Positions 23,732 through 35,255 of a stretch of 64,000 nt of DNA are shown here, in pieces. Under the pieces are notes generated by a model that was not told where the DNA came from, searched no databases, and saw nothing but the letters and a program-made list of their open reading frames with translations. Position numbers and translations under genes: made by a program. Source of the stretch: Paragyromitra xinjiangensis (lineage: Eukaryota; Ascomycota; Pezizomycetes; Pezizales; Discinaceae); the NCBI GenBank assembly GCA_038503065.1, contig JBCAMK010000002.1, positions 1,612,001 through 1,676,000 on the forward strand, written 5' to 3'. The stretch's first letter is position 1, and each line of letters opens with the position of its first letter.

Positions 23732-26700
23732 AATATGGTAAGGGTTTTGGGTTGAATTAACGTAGTGCGTAGTAGCTGTAGCAAGTATCTTTAGGGTTTT
23801 GAGCAGAATATCGTGAAGTGGGAAGTAGTCTACAAGGCAATCCCGCGCATGCTAAATAAGACCTCCAAACTTCACTAATTGTGGCTCTGTGAGGTCGTGG
23901 GCCATTATGCCACTGTTCGTATTGTACAACAGGAGCCTTTTGTTACACTTGCGCTGGCGTTGCCGCCGCCAGCAAAGCCTCGAACTAGTACTTGATTAAT
24001 GCTGCCTTGCACCATTGCACCAAGGGGGAGGTATTCCGCTCAACATTATGAGCACACGCAGTAGCACTTTGAGAACACACACAGCCCTGTTGTCCTTTCT
24101 TTTTCTCCTATGAGAGCCCGTGCGACATCACGATGGCCGTGGCGCCAATATTGACGCTCGCCAAGAGGTTGTGCCTTGCTATGCCAGCGAATCAGGCACA
24201 AAGAATACGGGCCAATGCGCCGCATAGGGACACCTGGCCAGGCTTCTTGGCACCAAAACGCGATCGGAAATTTCCTCTTTGGTGAGTTTAGGGCTGCACC
24301 GCTCTGCACATACAGAAGTGAGTCATTTGGTAAATGGAATCAAAGTTGTGGAGGCTCTTTGATATGGAGGAGTTTCCGATATTCTTTAACTGCGGTTCCA
24401 CCTCGGCGCACCCTCCGCTGTAGGCTCAATCTTGATACAGATCGCGGTAGTGATTGGAGTGGCCTGAAAGCTTGGTTCGAGGGTTGTTATGGTAACAAGG
24501 CAGCACTTTAGGCTCCACCTTCACCACAGGGCTCAGCGAGTGACCAAACATGATCCCGTGCAACACCTCGCCGAGATAGCCTCCACTCCTCAGGTACGTC
24601 AAATCATTTTGGTAAAGAAATCGATAGTTGGTTTTAATTTAATTACCAAGTTCGTCTGTTGGAAACCCTAAGCCAGCTTCTAAGCCTCCACGGAAAATCA
24701 GCAGCAACGAGTTTCGTCTCAAGCCTTTCGACGTGTGGGTATACGTAATAATTATTTCACCTTCTCCGTACCAATAGGAACCATACACCCGTTATCCCGA
24801 GATATCCTAGTGTGGACCTCTTGAAATACGAACTCTGTAATGAGCAATCAGATACGAGCTTGACGTTTATATTGGACCACTCACAGGCCCCTTCATTGAA
24901 AAAAAGGGCTGCACTCACGCAGAACAACTCGGTATAACGGGAGGTCATCGGGCCTTCTGACAGCCGTTGGCCATTTCTGGCGGCTAGAAAATGACTATCT
25001 CTGTACCTAAACTCCTTCTGGGAGCCGGACGAGGGTCCGCTGGTGCAACAGCCTTTCCTACCGAACTGATAAACCCCCTTTAGTCGTGGAAATCAAGGTT
25101 ACTTTCCTTTTTTCGTGTATCACGTATATAACAGATCACCCACTGACAGTGACGCCGATACCTCCCTGCTCACCACGGTATCCTGGGTCTAGAAGCGTTT
25201 GGGGCCAAAAATGGGACACGGCAAATTGAAAAGATAACCGCTGCATTTCATGGTGGTAAAGACCAAAGCAATGGTATACATGGCCCATCTCTTGCAAATG
25301 TCTAATTCGTGGGGCACTGGGTCTCTCCGACAAATTAGTTACGGCTTCATACCCGCTCCCTGCTGCGAGAGAACCCCATCCCGTAAGAATATCCCTAGTT
25401 CCAGTATTAGCCTTCACTCAGCAAAATTTCCAAGGCTAAGATAATCGATCGCTAAAATCCAGTGGAGCAAGGCTTATTAAAAGCCAGAAAATTGTGTGAG
25501 CAGTGTTTATGGCTGGCTATGGGGCCGAGAAGTTGACTAGAGGTAAAGGCAAACAAGTACGTTGAGAGTCCTATCTTCCAATTTTTCGCCGATAAAAGAT
25601 TCTCTAGAAAGAATCTAGGATCGAGGGAAATTATGTGGTGAAGTTTTAGTTGAGTAGCATCAGATCCTCGTGACCAATACGAAGCTGTGATGAAACAAAC
25701 GACAATTGCTAATCCACCATAGATATGCATTTAGGAGGGGCCCCACACCGCCGATATTTCTAAAAGACAGCTATGTTAATTGAGGTGAGAACATAGGAAG
25801 TAGAGATAACTTGCATATCTACATCTGCTAGGAAGCGATGTTTCGATAAGGTACAGGTATGAAAAGGGTGTCAACTCACCCGACAGCCTGCACGAGGCCC
25901 CATCAAAACCACCAAAGCTACCTCCAGATACACTAAAGTATCCCCCAAATATTCCTCGAGACTTATTATGATTGCAACATCCACATTAGGCCGCAAGAAT
26001 TAGAAAACACCTTCCAAATCACGCGATATCACTCATTCGAGTGATGAACCATGAATGTGAACGATTAATTTCCGTTGAAAATTACGGCGGGAAGAAGCTT
26101 GACTTGAATGCTTTACAATCCTCAGCCTCACAAACGAGAAATGTTCATCTCCCTAGTCTTCTTAAGCGAAACTATCTGGAACCCTGGGATGTCTCTGGAT
26201 GGCTTCTTGAGGGGGTTTGAAGTTCGGACTGGTTCTAAAGACATGACTCTCCGTTGGAGTATCGCAGGAACGTGTAGTTAGGCTGCACGTGAGCCTGAGA
26301 AGTCTTTTCCATCATCACTTCAAATGATTCTACGGAGTATGGGAGTCCGCATCACGCTAAGTGGTGGAGTGCACCGCTTATAAACCTCCAACCTCGCTCT
26401 TGTTAAGACAAGGCCCCTCCTCTCTACTCTCGCTAGCAACCCTCTGATTTCAAGTTTTCAACAGGTAGTTTCAATTCTTGATCCTTTTCTACTGGTTATA
26501 TCTCCGCTTAATCGTCCTACCGACTATTCTATCCTCGCTGCTATCCTCGCTGCTGTGATCATCTAAATGTAAGTAAAATTAACTGGCTCTTATGATGCTA
26601 ACCTATGGGGGGTTGCATACACTACCCCGCACCACTTGCGAAAATCCCTGCTACCTTGGAGTATAGAAAACATATTATATTGCTTCCTAGAGAAAACATT

Positions 26701-27223
26701 GGAAGTTGCGATCCGCTTGATCAACATGTCTTGCAGACCTCAGCATTTGCTGGCTATCAATTTAGCAAAACCCATTTATATGTTTCCTATGTCTAGATAA
26801 TTATTCAGGTAACGACGGAGACTAATTTCTTGCATCATAGCAGTGCCGTTATCCTAAGACCAATGATCGGGGAGCATCATAGCTCAGGGTTAGGGCTTTG
26901 TATATCGGATTTTACCCTAACCACCAATAAACTGCTACGCGACACAGAACGATAGAGTGCTCCGGCGAACCGCGAAACATCAGACTTCGGATCGCGGGAT
27001 CCGCGTGTATCACGTTTACTTTAGAGGCCTGGTTACACGGTTTGAACGGTCAAATTGGAGAAAACATCCCTGATTGTGAGTCACAAGCTCACAGCCCCTT
27101 TTGGTGAGACTTAGCTTCCTCAAAAGGCATAAAGGAAACCCGTCAGAGTTCCGAGGCGTAGCTTTCATGCGGGAAAAAATTTCACGTCTCCTACCAACTC
27201 TTTCATATTCATTCGCGAACAGA
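23732..27223. other. Intergenic stretch, 3.5 kb
   Basis: No convincing gene. Frames near 24.2-25.7 kb are short and motif-free on both strands. From 26379 to 26570 there is a stretch that looks like a complete fungal promoter and leader but has no gene behind it (listed separately). The final few hundred bases lead into the gene starting at 27224. Confidence 0.5.
26379..26570 (+). promoter_or_regulatory. Promoter-like segment without a recognisable gene
   Basis: A TATAAA box (26379-26384) is followed by pyrimidine-rich sequence, a 12 bp perfect tandem repeat (26529-26540 and 26541-26552) and then ATG at 26567-26569 that overlaps a consensus GTAAGT donor at 26569. A CTAAC-like branch site occurs near 26598, but no acceptor close by leads to a sensible frame. 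It could be the promoter and first exon of a lost gene, of a very short gene, or of a noncoding transcript. Confidence 0.3.
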
Positions 27224-28783
27224 ATGGCGGGGTCCTCAAAAGTATCAAAATTTGCTCCTAGCGATACTAAACACAAAAATGCAATCCCCGACCGTTACAG
27301 AGACGAACCGGAGGTAGCGGGAAGCTCATCGTCAGCTATCCCACTACTTAGTCATTCGGACTATGATGAAGACGCGCGCGACCCCGACGAAGAACTTCCC
27401 GGCTATAGCGATAATATAGACGACAGGGCCGAAGGCAACAACGAGAATAACGATGGTGAAGATGATCCACCACCCTTCGCGCCTTACAAGCCGGTCGTGA
27501 GGAAGATTAAAACGGGGCTTGGCATGGGCGATACCTTGACCGTGTCCCACGACCCGCACCTCAACACTGATGGCGAAGCTCTCTATAGGTATTGTGTTAT
27601 CCTACAGCCGAGTTTTTCCTGACAGGGACGATTATGTATTTACTCGGTCATATTCGTGTGCTCACCACCTGTCGATGCGCCATTTTACTGTACTAACTTA
27701 CCCTTTTTATTTTTTTCGCATCTAGATGGCTCAAGGAAGAAAGTTTAATCCCGCCGAAACCGCAAGTCTACATAAGGGGCACACACCAAGTTCGTCGGCG
27801 GAACGGCGATAAGACAGAAACCTCCACGACGACAGATTTTGATCTGAGATTGGACCTGGGAACTCACCTTGTAGAGAGGAATATCATGGGCCACACACCA
27901 CCACCCTTGAAAACAGTTGATCCTGACAAGAAGACCAATCGCGGCGGACGATGGAAGACCATAGCGACTGATTTAGAAATAGAACAAGCGAGGACGGTAC
28001 GCAGTTGGGCAGATCAGTATTGTGAGGATAAATCCACACTGAAAGAGTACGTTTATTTGCCCATGCATATGCACCCTGCATATTCGATTCGAGATTCGAT
28101 ATCGAGATACGATATCATCTTGATAATAAAGGCCCGACCACGATTCGTATTGATCTAGGCTGATTTTACATCGCAGATTCGTTATGAAAAAATCTTGTAA
28201 AGGGTGGGACCTTACGGTCATTAAGAACAACCTTGAGCATATGATTCGTGCAATGAACTATCATGGTCGCATTGAGATCGGGTTTCCGGTGTTGGAGACT
28301 CGCGTTGAAGTATTCCCGTCTAACCGCATCTCGCGGATACGTAAAAATGAGTACTGGCGATGGTTCTTCTATCTGACCTTCCTCTGGATATTTGCATGGC
28401 CTTATCTATGGTTCTTTACGAAACGCTATCATGTTGCGGAGACCGTTTGGCACTACTCAAAATGGGTCCAGCGGGAGGGTCAACCTGAGGGGGTACTGGA
28501 AAGAATTTGCGTTCGGGATGAAGAGGAATGGCTTATGGCTTGGGGCCCCGCGATAAAGCGTGCCGCAAGGGCGCGAAGACAAGGCTCAGTAACTGATTAT
28601 GATATTCAAGAAATTTACCAGGCCAGGTCGTCGTTGACGGGGGCTGCAAGGCCGCCGTTAAAGACGGGAAACTCTGCGATCGATGGTGCGTTAGGATTTA
28701 TCGCGGGGGTGGGAGCTATCGCCAATGATTTGCAAGTTTCCAGGAGCGAGATTGTCGGTTGGGGCGGTGACGAGAGTTGGTAG
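27224..28783 (+). CDS. Conserved fungal membrane protein, function unknown
   Basis: Exons are 27224-27588, 27726-28046 and 28177-28783; both junctions are in phase 2 and the product has 430 residues. The N-terminal 100 residues are polar and acidic, with a Pro/Asp-rich stretch ending DDPPPFAPYKP. A central region (KPQVYIRGTHQ, FDLRLDLGTHL, KGWDLTVI) probably folds as a soluble domain. One strong membrane segment, WRWFFYLTFLWIFAWPYLWF, is followed by TKRYHVAETVW. A weaker Gly/Ala-rich hydrophobic stretch (DGALGFIAGVGAIAND) lies near the C-terminus. I recall similar proteins being common in Pezizomycotina, sometimes loosely labelled ABC transporter, but there are no Walker or signature motifs here. 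I chose the Met at 27224 because it starts the compositionally consistent region; in-frame Mets at 27101 and 27167 are alternatives. Confidence 0.82.
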
Positions 28784-30306
28784 GAGCCGACGCGGTGATA
28801 ATGGTTGGCAGGTTTGTTCTGTAGAAGAGTTTTTTTTACCCGGCGGGGAAAAGCTATTTCCGGAACACGGATAATTTTGTTGTCTCCTTGGAGGGAAACA
28901 CGTTTTCCCACTCAATAGTTGTTGTGGACTTCGTTGGTGGTGAAACCACGGATGAAATTGTCTCAAAAAGAAAACTCATCGTAATCCGCGATGTGATTTG
29001 TTGTTCCCTTTCCCACTGGTAGACAGTTGTCATAATTTTCAGCTTCGATTTGCTTGAGATCCTTGGGAGGGTTTCGTTCTGGGCCTTCAGATCATGGAAG
29101 ATTTAACGCCGAGGTACTGTGGAAGTCACGTCCGTGTGTTTCTTGTGATAGTCAATACCTTATCGATACCTCTGCTGCACGGCGAGATCTGTCTTTGATT
29201 TGTTCCTGTGCCTGAGGCTGCCCGCGTGCTCTTTGTCTTGGAGGCGAAGGGAGAAGAAGCAATTCCACGCCTCTGATGCCCCCAGTGCCCTCACGCCCTC
29301 GGAGCCCCTCGGCGCGTGTTGCCCCTCCATCCACGGATGACCCTGCCTTCTTTTTCTGCCCACTTGTCGAGGCCCCTGCAAGCGCCCGCCAACACATCAG
29401 GATCACCCCAGCAAAACGATCTCCCAACCGACTTGGCGATACCCAGCATCTAGTCCAGATGCAGGCAAGATGTATCCACAGCCCAGCCCAGTCTCCAGTC
29501 GGGCAGGTCTTTGCAATGATGGTTTAGCCTCGATGCCTGTCTGTGATGCAATGCGCTCCTAACCATCCAGCTCAACAACCTACTGGTCCTGTTCCATCCA
29601 ATCCGTTTGGACCAGCGCATGAAGTCGTCGTATCTTCGCTTGCTGTTGCGAGAGAGAGAAAATGCCCCTCCCCCACCTGAGGCGGGGCTGTACCTGTAGA
29701 GCAGAGCAAGCAGGTCTGTGATAGACGATAGAGAGGGGGATTGGGAACTGTCTGACGACTCACCATTCTAGAAGCTATTCTCTCGAGTAGTTTACCCATG
29801 TTTCTTCAGGCTCGCCTCCATGTTTCTCCGCAGCAGAGCAGATCCGATCGAGCTTAGGCTGTTGTACAGCACATGCGTTTGGGACGAACGACTGGTTGAC
29901 TACCAACTTACTGAGAGAGGGCCGTGGCGAACACTAATCTCCAATACATATTATTCTACGCTACCTATCTATGGTAGAAACACACGGACCACTATGACCG
30001 GAATAGTTGTTGTTGGTCGACACGTCGGTCGATTCATGGCAGCGGGAGGGGAAAGGGTGGTGAGGGGGCAGGGAAACCTGATGACACGATGGTAATTGAA
30101 TACTAGTAGAATAATAGTATCTTAAGCCTGAAGAGCACTACTATAAAGTAGGCCTATTTTCCACTCCAAGTTTGATTTTTTTCTCTCCCTCAACAAACAC
30201 CACAAGCGTCTCGAGCATTCTTCGACAGAATCCACATAATTCTTTCAATCTTTCAAAATTCAAGTCCTTAAGCTTTAACTTTACCAACTCAAACTCTTTA
30301 CCAATC
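28784..30306. other. Intergenic stretch
   Basis: No gene identified. The segment 29150-29530 is GC-richer and has overlapping open frames on both strands without recognisable motifs. The last 160 bp contain the promoter of the next gene. Confidence 0.5.
30142..30306 (+). promoter_or_regulatory. Core promoter and leader of the 30307 gene
   Basis: A TATAAA box lies at 30142-30147, followed by a T-rich then C/T- and A-rich leader and the start ATG at 30307. This layout is typical of well-expressed genes in moulds. Confidence 0.45.
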
Positions 30307-30972
30307 ATGTCCGGATAGTATGTTCCCCTATATCAATTCCTCACTCTGGACATCTTATACCATTCACATATACTAACACCCCCCCCCAGCTACCAACAAG
30401 AAGACGAGCGTGTCCACCACGTACTCTCCCAGGAGACCATCGACCGTGCTCTAGCCGACGACGCCGCCCGTAGACAAGGCGGTTCCTCCGGCGGAAGCTA
30501 CTCTGCCTCCTCCCACTCACACTCACAAGGTGCATCCCACCACGATGGACCGGCCCACCCAGGGATCACCCGCAAGGACACCACCACCCGACGAGACCCC
30601 ATCACTGGCGACCTGATCGAAGAGTACTCCGGCAAGGACGAAACCGGCCCAGCAATGCGCGCCCACTACAACTGGGACGAGCCCGGCAAGGCACCAAACA
30701 CCACCGGAGGCCAATATAGCTCCGGCGGAACCTACGGCAACAGCCACGCCCCAACCAACCCACCACGCCCTGGCGAAGTCCGCAGGACCAACACCACTAT
30801 CAGCTATGACAGCAGCGGTAACCGCGTTGAGGAGCACGATGGCGAGGGTTCCCTCGGTGTTCGCGCCCTGTACAATGATGACGAGGACTCGAGCAGTGTC
30901 TACAACCCCAACAGTGGCCGTCCACAAGGTCCCCCTAGACACCAGAGCGAGCAGCATAGCAGACGTTATTAG
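30307..30972 (+). CDS. Small hydrophilic protein, uncharacterised
   Basis: The first exon is only 11 nt (30307-30317, MSG plus two bases), then a 72 bp intron with a GTATGT donor and a C-run before the acceptor. The second exon runs 30390-30972. The product has 197 residues and is strongly polar, rich in Ser, Gly, His, Asp and Arg, with no signal peptide or membrane segment. Sequence landmarks are RVHHVLSQETIDRALADDAA, TTTRRDPITGDLIEEYSGKD, RRTNTTISYDSSGNRVEEHD and LGVRALYNDDEDSSSVYNPN. It is probably intrinsically disordered. The promoter looks strong. I do not recognise a family; the overall character suggests a stress- or development-related hydrophilic protein, but that is a guess. A long open frame on the opposite strand is a by-product of GC-rich codon use. 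Confidence 0.75.
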
Positions 30973-33951
30973 ATGGGGCTTTTGGAGTTTAGCTAGGAAG
31001 GGTTGCATTTGGGAGGGTTTCGTTTTTTTGAGCTTTTATTTTGAGCTTTTTTCCGTTTCTTTGGTTGGATGGGAGTTTTTTTTTCTTGTGGAGGAGGGTT
31101 GAGAGCGGGTTGGGTTTTTTCGCTTCTTTGGATATCAAATAGATGATACAATTTATGCAGGGCATTAAGAAAATGAAGTTCCTTTGGTGTGAGTGATTGT
31201 GACATGAAATCGATCGATGATTATGAGCATGACGACGTCTTTCGAATCGGATTAAGGGGAAGGGGAGTGGTAGGAGAGGGCTCTGGTAGAAAATGATATG
31301 GTTGCAGTAGATTAGCTGCTTGGACGTAAGGAGCGGAGGTGGCTGCGCTAGTAGAACTCATTGTTGGATAGTAACTAAATAATTTGTAAGCGTCACTTCA
31401 CTTGAGCTGTCCTTACTCTATTCTAAGTGACTGTAACTAACGAGACCTTTTTGCTGGTGGCTTTGGTGGAATTGGCTATTGAGAGGATGGGGGACTAAGC
31501 GCCGAAGCTATCACGGTGGTGTATACCGTCTAACGGGTAGAGTCACTGTAAGTCACTCGAGCCGCTTTTAAATGATCTTAATCGGTAGGGGTATAATAAG
31601 AGTCTCATGCTCATGAGTTGATAAAAGGTAGGTAGGTAGGCTACCTTTAGGCTAGCTCTATCATACGATGGGTGTGTACCCCGTACCGACCGTACCAGCT
31701 ATTTCTCTCGTGGTCATCTCAGTGGTGCTGCTCTAGTAGCCAACCTTGGTAAGGAGAGTTATTCTCATGCGCTTCTTAGGCCTTTTCAGAAGTGATCATG
31801 AAAAATCAGACTCGATCACATCTTGACTAGCTCCTTTTGGATAAACAGTCTTACAAGTCGAGGGATTTCAGCTTAGAAGGTCTGTCTATTTACTTGCGTT
31901 TGTGGCCTGCTTATAAAGTAGACTAGTGGATGGTTTATGGATACTGCTGCTCTACTGACATCTCCGTGCTCTCACCCACAGCCCCCAACTTCATCAACCG
32001 AACGCGAACCCATATATCCACCCTTCATCTCATCCTGCCCCCCATAGCTTAACTACCGGCAATTCCGCTATGTACTTTCGTAGTTCCGCAAGGACTCAAC
32101 GTAACGTTCATCCGCCCACCGTACACTGCGGATTCGCTGGTGGCAACAGCAGTACCAAGTGTCTCATTCTAAGATATCACACATGCTACAGCGATGATAC
32201 GGGCTGGTGCTGCGCCGCGAGTAAAGATAGGGTTAGAGGTGACGATGGTTTTATACTCGAGGACTCGTTTAGACTTGCAGGTTTGTGGTGTCGATTGCGA
32301 TACGCTATTCGTTTGTTGGCTCTAGAATATGGTCGTGAGTTTGAGATGTCTGGTGATGGAAGGAGTGTTAGTTTTAGTTCAATGTTTTTAGTTTAGCATT
32401 AGGAATGGAGTATCCACCTGATCTTCTGGTAGGGGGTTTCTGTCTGTCCGGTTCAACGGTTGGAAGGCTTCTTCTGAATATGCTAGGTCTAAGGTATTAG
32501 TAGTGGGCCGCGGTGGATTGCAACTGTTCCTGTTGGTCTGGTCTAGTCACAACACTGACTTCCATTCCGAGTGTAATTGTAATTGTTGTTTTCCTACTTT
32601 GAACCGCACCTTCTGCAGAGACGTATTTACATCTGGTGTTAATTTGACTAGCTTCTCTCCTTTAATAGATATGGTTGAAGTATTAAGGACAGTTCATGAT
32701 GAAATACGAAAATAAAGGTCGAATGACGAGCTAGCAGTGATTGTGTATGTAAGGGTAGATCGTATCCACAACGACCGAAACCTCATTCTCACGCAAGAGT
32801 AGTAGTAACCCTCGAGGGGCTAAGAAGAGCATGGATAAGGCCATTGCCACTAGTCTTAACAAATGAAGTTACGAGGAACTTAGGATAACCTTGTGGGTGG
32901 TTCGCGGTACAGCCTGGCTTCCTCACCGTCAGTTCGAGCAGACATTAAGGTGGAACTCAAAACATACAATATTCGGTTCCAATCCAAAAGTATTCCCATA
33001 GGAAACGACATTGTAAAACGGTTTCGCCGTCAAATTCCCCAACCACGGCTGGTTCCCCTGAGTGGCATATTAGTAGCTCCACTACGTAATTGCTTGGATT
33101 TAGGGTGGTCGGCCTTAATACTATGATTGGTATGGAAAGGGAACTGAGGATTGAAAGTTTAGATGGAATGGATTCTCTAGATAGTCGGCTCGCGGCCATA
33201 GCCGGATGCGTGTATGAATTATCAATCAGTCAGATAGTCGGCTCATACCCCATCACTCGCCTGACTTCCATCACGACAACCGCTGCCCCAGGTCTAGATA
33301 ACCATCATCAAACGTAAGAAACGGATACCCTCGTTACGAGGTAACAATAAGCTATTGCGCCATCGGTCGTATATTCATCATGCAGTAGTGATCTAAGATT
33401 AAGGATAGATTTCTAGAAACCAGTTCGGCGTCAATCGCCTAGAACCCACCACTAGCCGCCTAGAAATGCGTGTTACCTTCCTAACACATTCGTTGATAGC
33501 CCAGTACAAACTCCACCCACCTACTATTGGAAAAAACACCCGCCAGAAGTCGTAAAGCATACTCAACCTAGGAAACCCAATTCTCGCCAATTGTGGAACC
33601 GTTCAGCGTTGGGGGTGTAACATACATGTATTTAGGCTTCTTCAGGACCCCCGCGTATTCATCCCCCACCTATTGACATATCACATCTACCCAACAGACC
33701 CAAACTAAACTCTATACAGACTGTACCACGTTGTACTTCCACCCAGCCTAAGTCGCCATGTTGGTGATACAAACAAAGCCATAAAAGCCCTTAGGCGCAA
33801 ACCCACCAATCAGGGCTCCTCCAACTGAAGCCTCCAGCTGAAGCGATACCCGGAACCGCTCTACCCGCCGAGTCACCATTTCCCACGGATACTTCCCCCT
33901 TCCCAACACATAAACCGCTCTTTCCCCGCCAGCTGTCTCATTACACCAAAA
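30973..33951. other. Intergenic stretch, 3 kb
   Basis: No gene recognised. It contains T-rich 3' flank of the preceding gene, a short GGTA tandem (about 31627-31640), and several short frames without motifs. The distal end (33700-33951) is the promoter side of the secreted-protein gene. Confidence 0.55.
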
Positions 33952-34755
33952 ATGAAAATCCTCACCATCCTCACCATCCTCACAGCATCCGCAATCGCCC
34001 AAAAACAGTACCCCCAATGCATAGTGACCGACTGTGTGAGCTTCCTCGAGATCGGTTTCACCTGCGGGTACGATGGCACATCGAGTAGCTCACTCACGGA
34101 TGCACAGAAAATGTGTATTTGTAACGCATCTGGGATTCTGACGGCTTACCAACAGTAAGATTGTGTGGAATCTAGATTGGTTAGGCAGGGTTAATGGGGT
34201 TTTAGATGTGCGGTGTGTATGGTGCTTGATCCGCAGAACACGGTTACTTATGCTACATGGCCGACTGCTTGTGCACTTAATACGTTGTCGAGTTCGAAGA
34301 GTAGTTTGAAGAGTGCTAGTCTTGCTACGAGTTCTCGGTCTACGGCTCCCTCTGCTGAGACTATGACTGAGACTGTGGCTCCTTCGTCGTCTGTCGTTGT
34401 CGTGGTTAAGACTTCAACGGTGACGACCCTTTTGTCTGGTCAGTCTACAAGTCGCACTTCGGTGGGTCAGACAGCGAGTGGTTCAATAGGTGTGGCTTCG
34501 GTGAGCCAGACTGGTACGTCAACCCCGACGAGTGGTTCTACACAGAGTGGAACCTCGTCTGCTCCGTCTGCTCCAGTTGCTTCTCTGCTCTTGGGAATGG
34601 GGGATTGTGGGAAAAGTGATTGTGGTCCGGGGACTGGTAATGCTAGTACGTATGGGAATTCTCAGGGTTCATTTTCGTCGGATGGGGTTAGGGGAGCTGT
34701 GTATGGGTGTTATGTTTTGGGTGGATTGGTGGTGGTTGGGTTGGGATGGTTATGA
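33952..34755 (+). CDS. Secreted Cys/Ser-Thr-rich protein, probable GPI anchor (CFEM-like)
   Basis: Exons are 33952-34154 and 34206-34755; the 51 bp intron is in phase 2 and the product has 250 residues. The first 17 residues (MKILTILTILTASAIAQ) form a signal peptide. The mature N-terminus carries eight cysteines within about 75 residues, spaced like a CFEM-type module (QCIVTDC, FTC, MCICNASG, QQCAVC, PTAC). A Ser/Thr-rich, probably O-glycosylated stem of roughly 100 residues follows. Two further Cys lie in GDCGKSDCG, then a hydrophobic C-terminal tail (CYVLGGLVVVGLGWL) typical of a GPI-attachment signal. The likely location is the plasma membrane or cell wall. The exact cysteine pattern does not fully match CFEM proteins I know, so the family label is tentative. 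Confidence 0.78.
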
Positions 34756-35255
34756 TGGATGGATTAATTGCTATATGGTTTTCTATAATAATGAGTTTTG
34801 TATCTTGCTCTTCTGATAGCCCCTTTTCCACGCAGCCGTCTTATTCTACCGCGAGGCTAAGTTGTCCCGATTTGTTTCTTGGCGATTGGCAGCAAGGGTT
34901 TTGTATTTGCGGCTGCGAAGACGAAGACAGATCACTACATGATGTTTTTATAGTCACGCTATCCATCCATCAACAAACGTGACACTATTCCCACCGTGAC
35001 AAACCATTCCAAAATGCTAAGCTTTCGCTACACTGCACAATGACTTCATAAACCCCAATCCAGATCTCTCCGAGCACAGAATCTCTCCATCCGACTCTTC
35101 CGGCCTCATTACGCATCCGGAAGATCGGAAGCAGGTGGCTGCACCGAGCAAGGAAACGACAGGGTACAACATTCCCATTCAATTCCTTGGCCTACCATCA
35201 TTCATCATAAGGAGCCCTTCCTCCACTCCTCTCTCCCACCAAACAAACCCTCACA
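34756..35255. other. Intergenic, 500 bp
   Basis: Contains the 3' flank of the secreted-protein gene and the promoter of the C2-domain gene. No separate feature seen. Confidence 0.5.

Noticed and set aside
30523..31008. 161-codon minus-strand open frame
   Set aside because: It lies antisense to the 30307 gene, whose spliced frame is better supported. The antisense frame is Val/Gly-rich and arises from the codon bias of the real gene.
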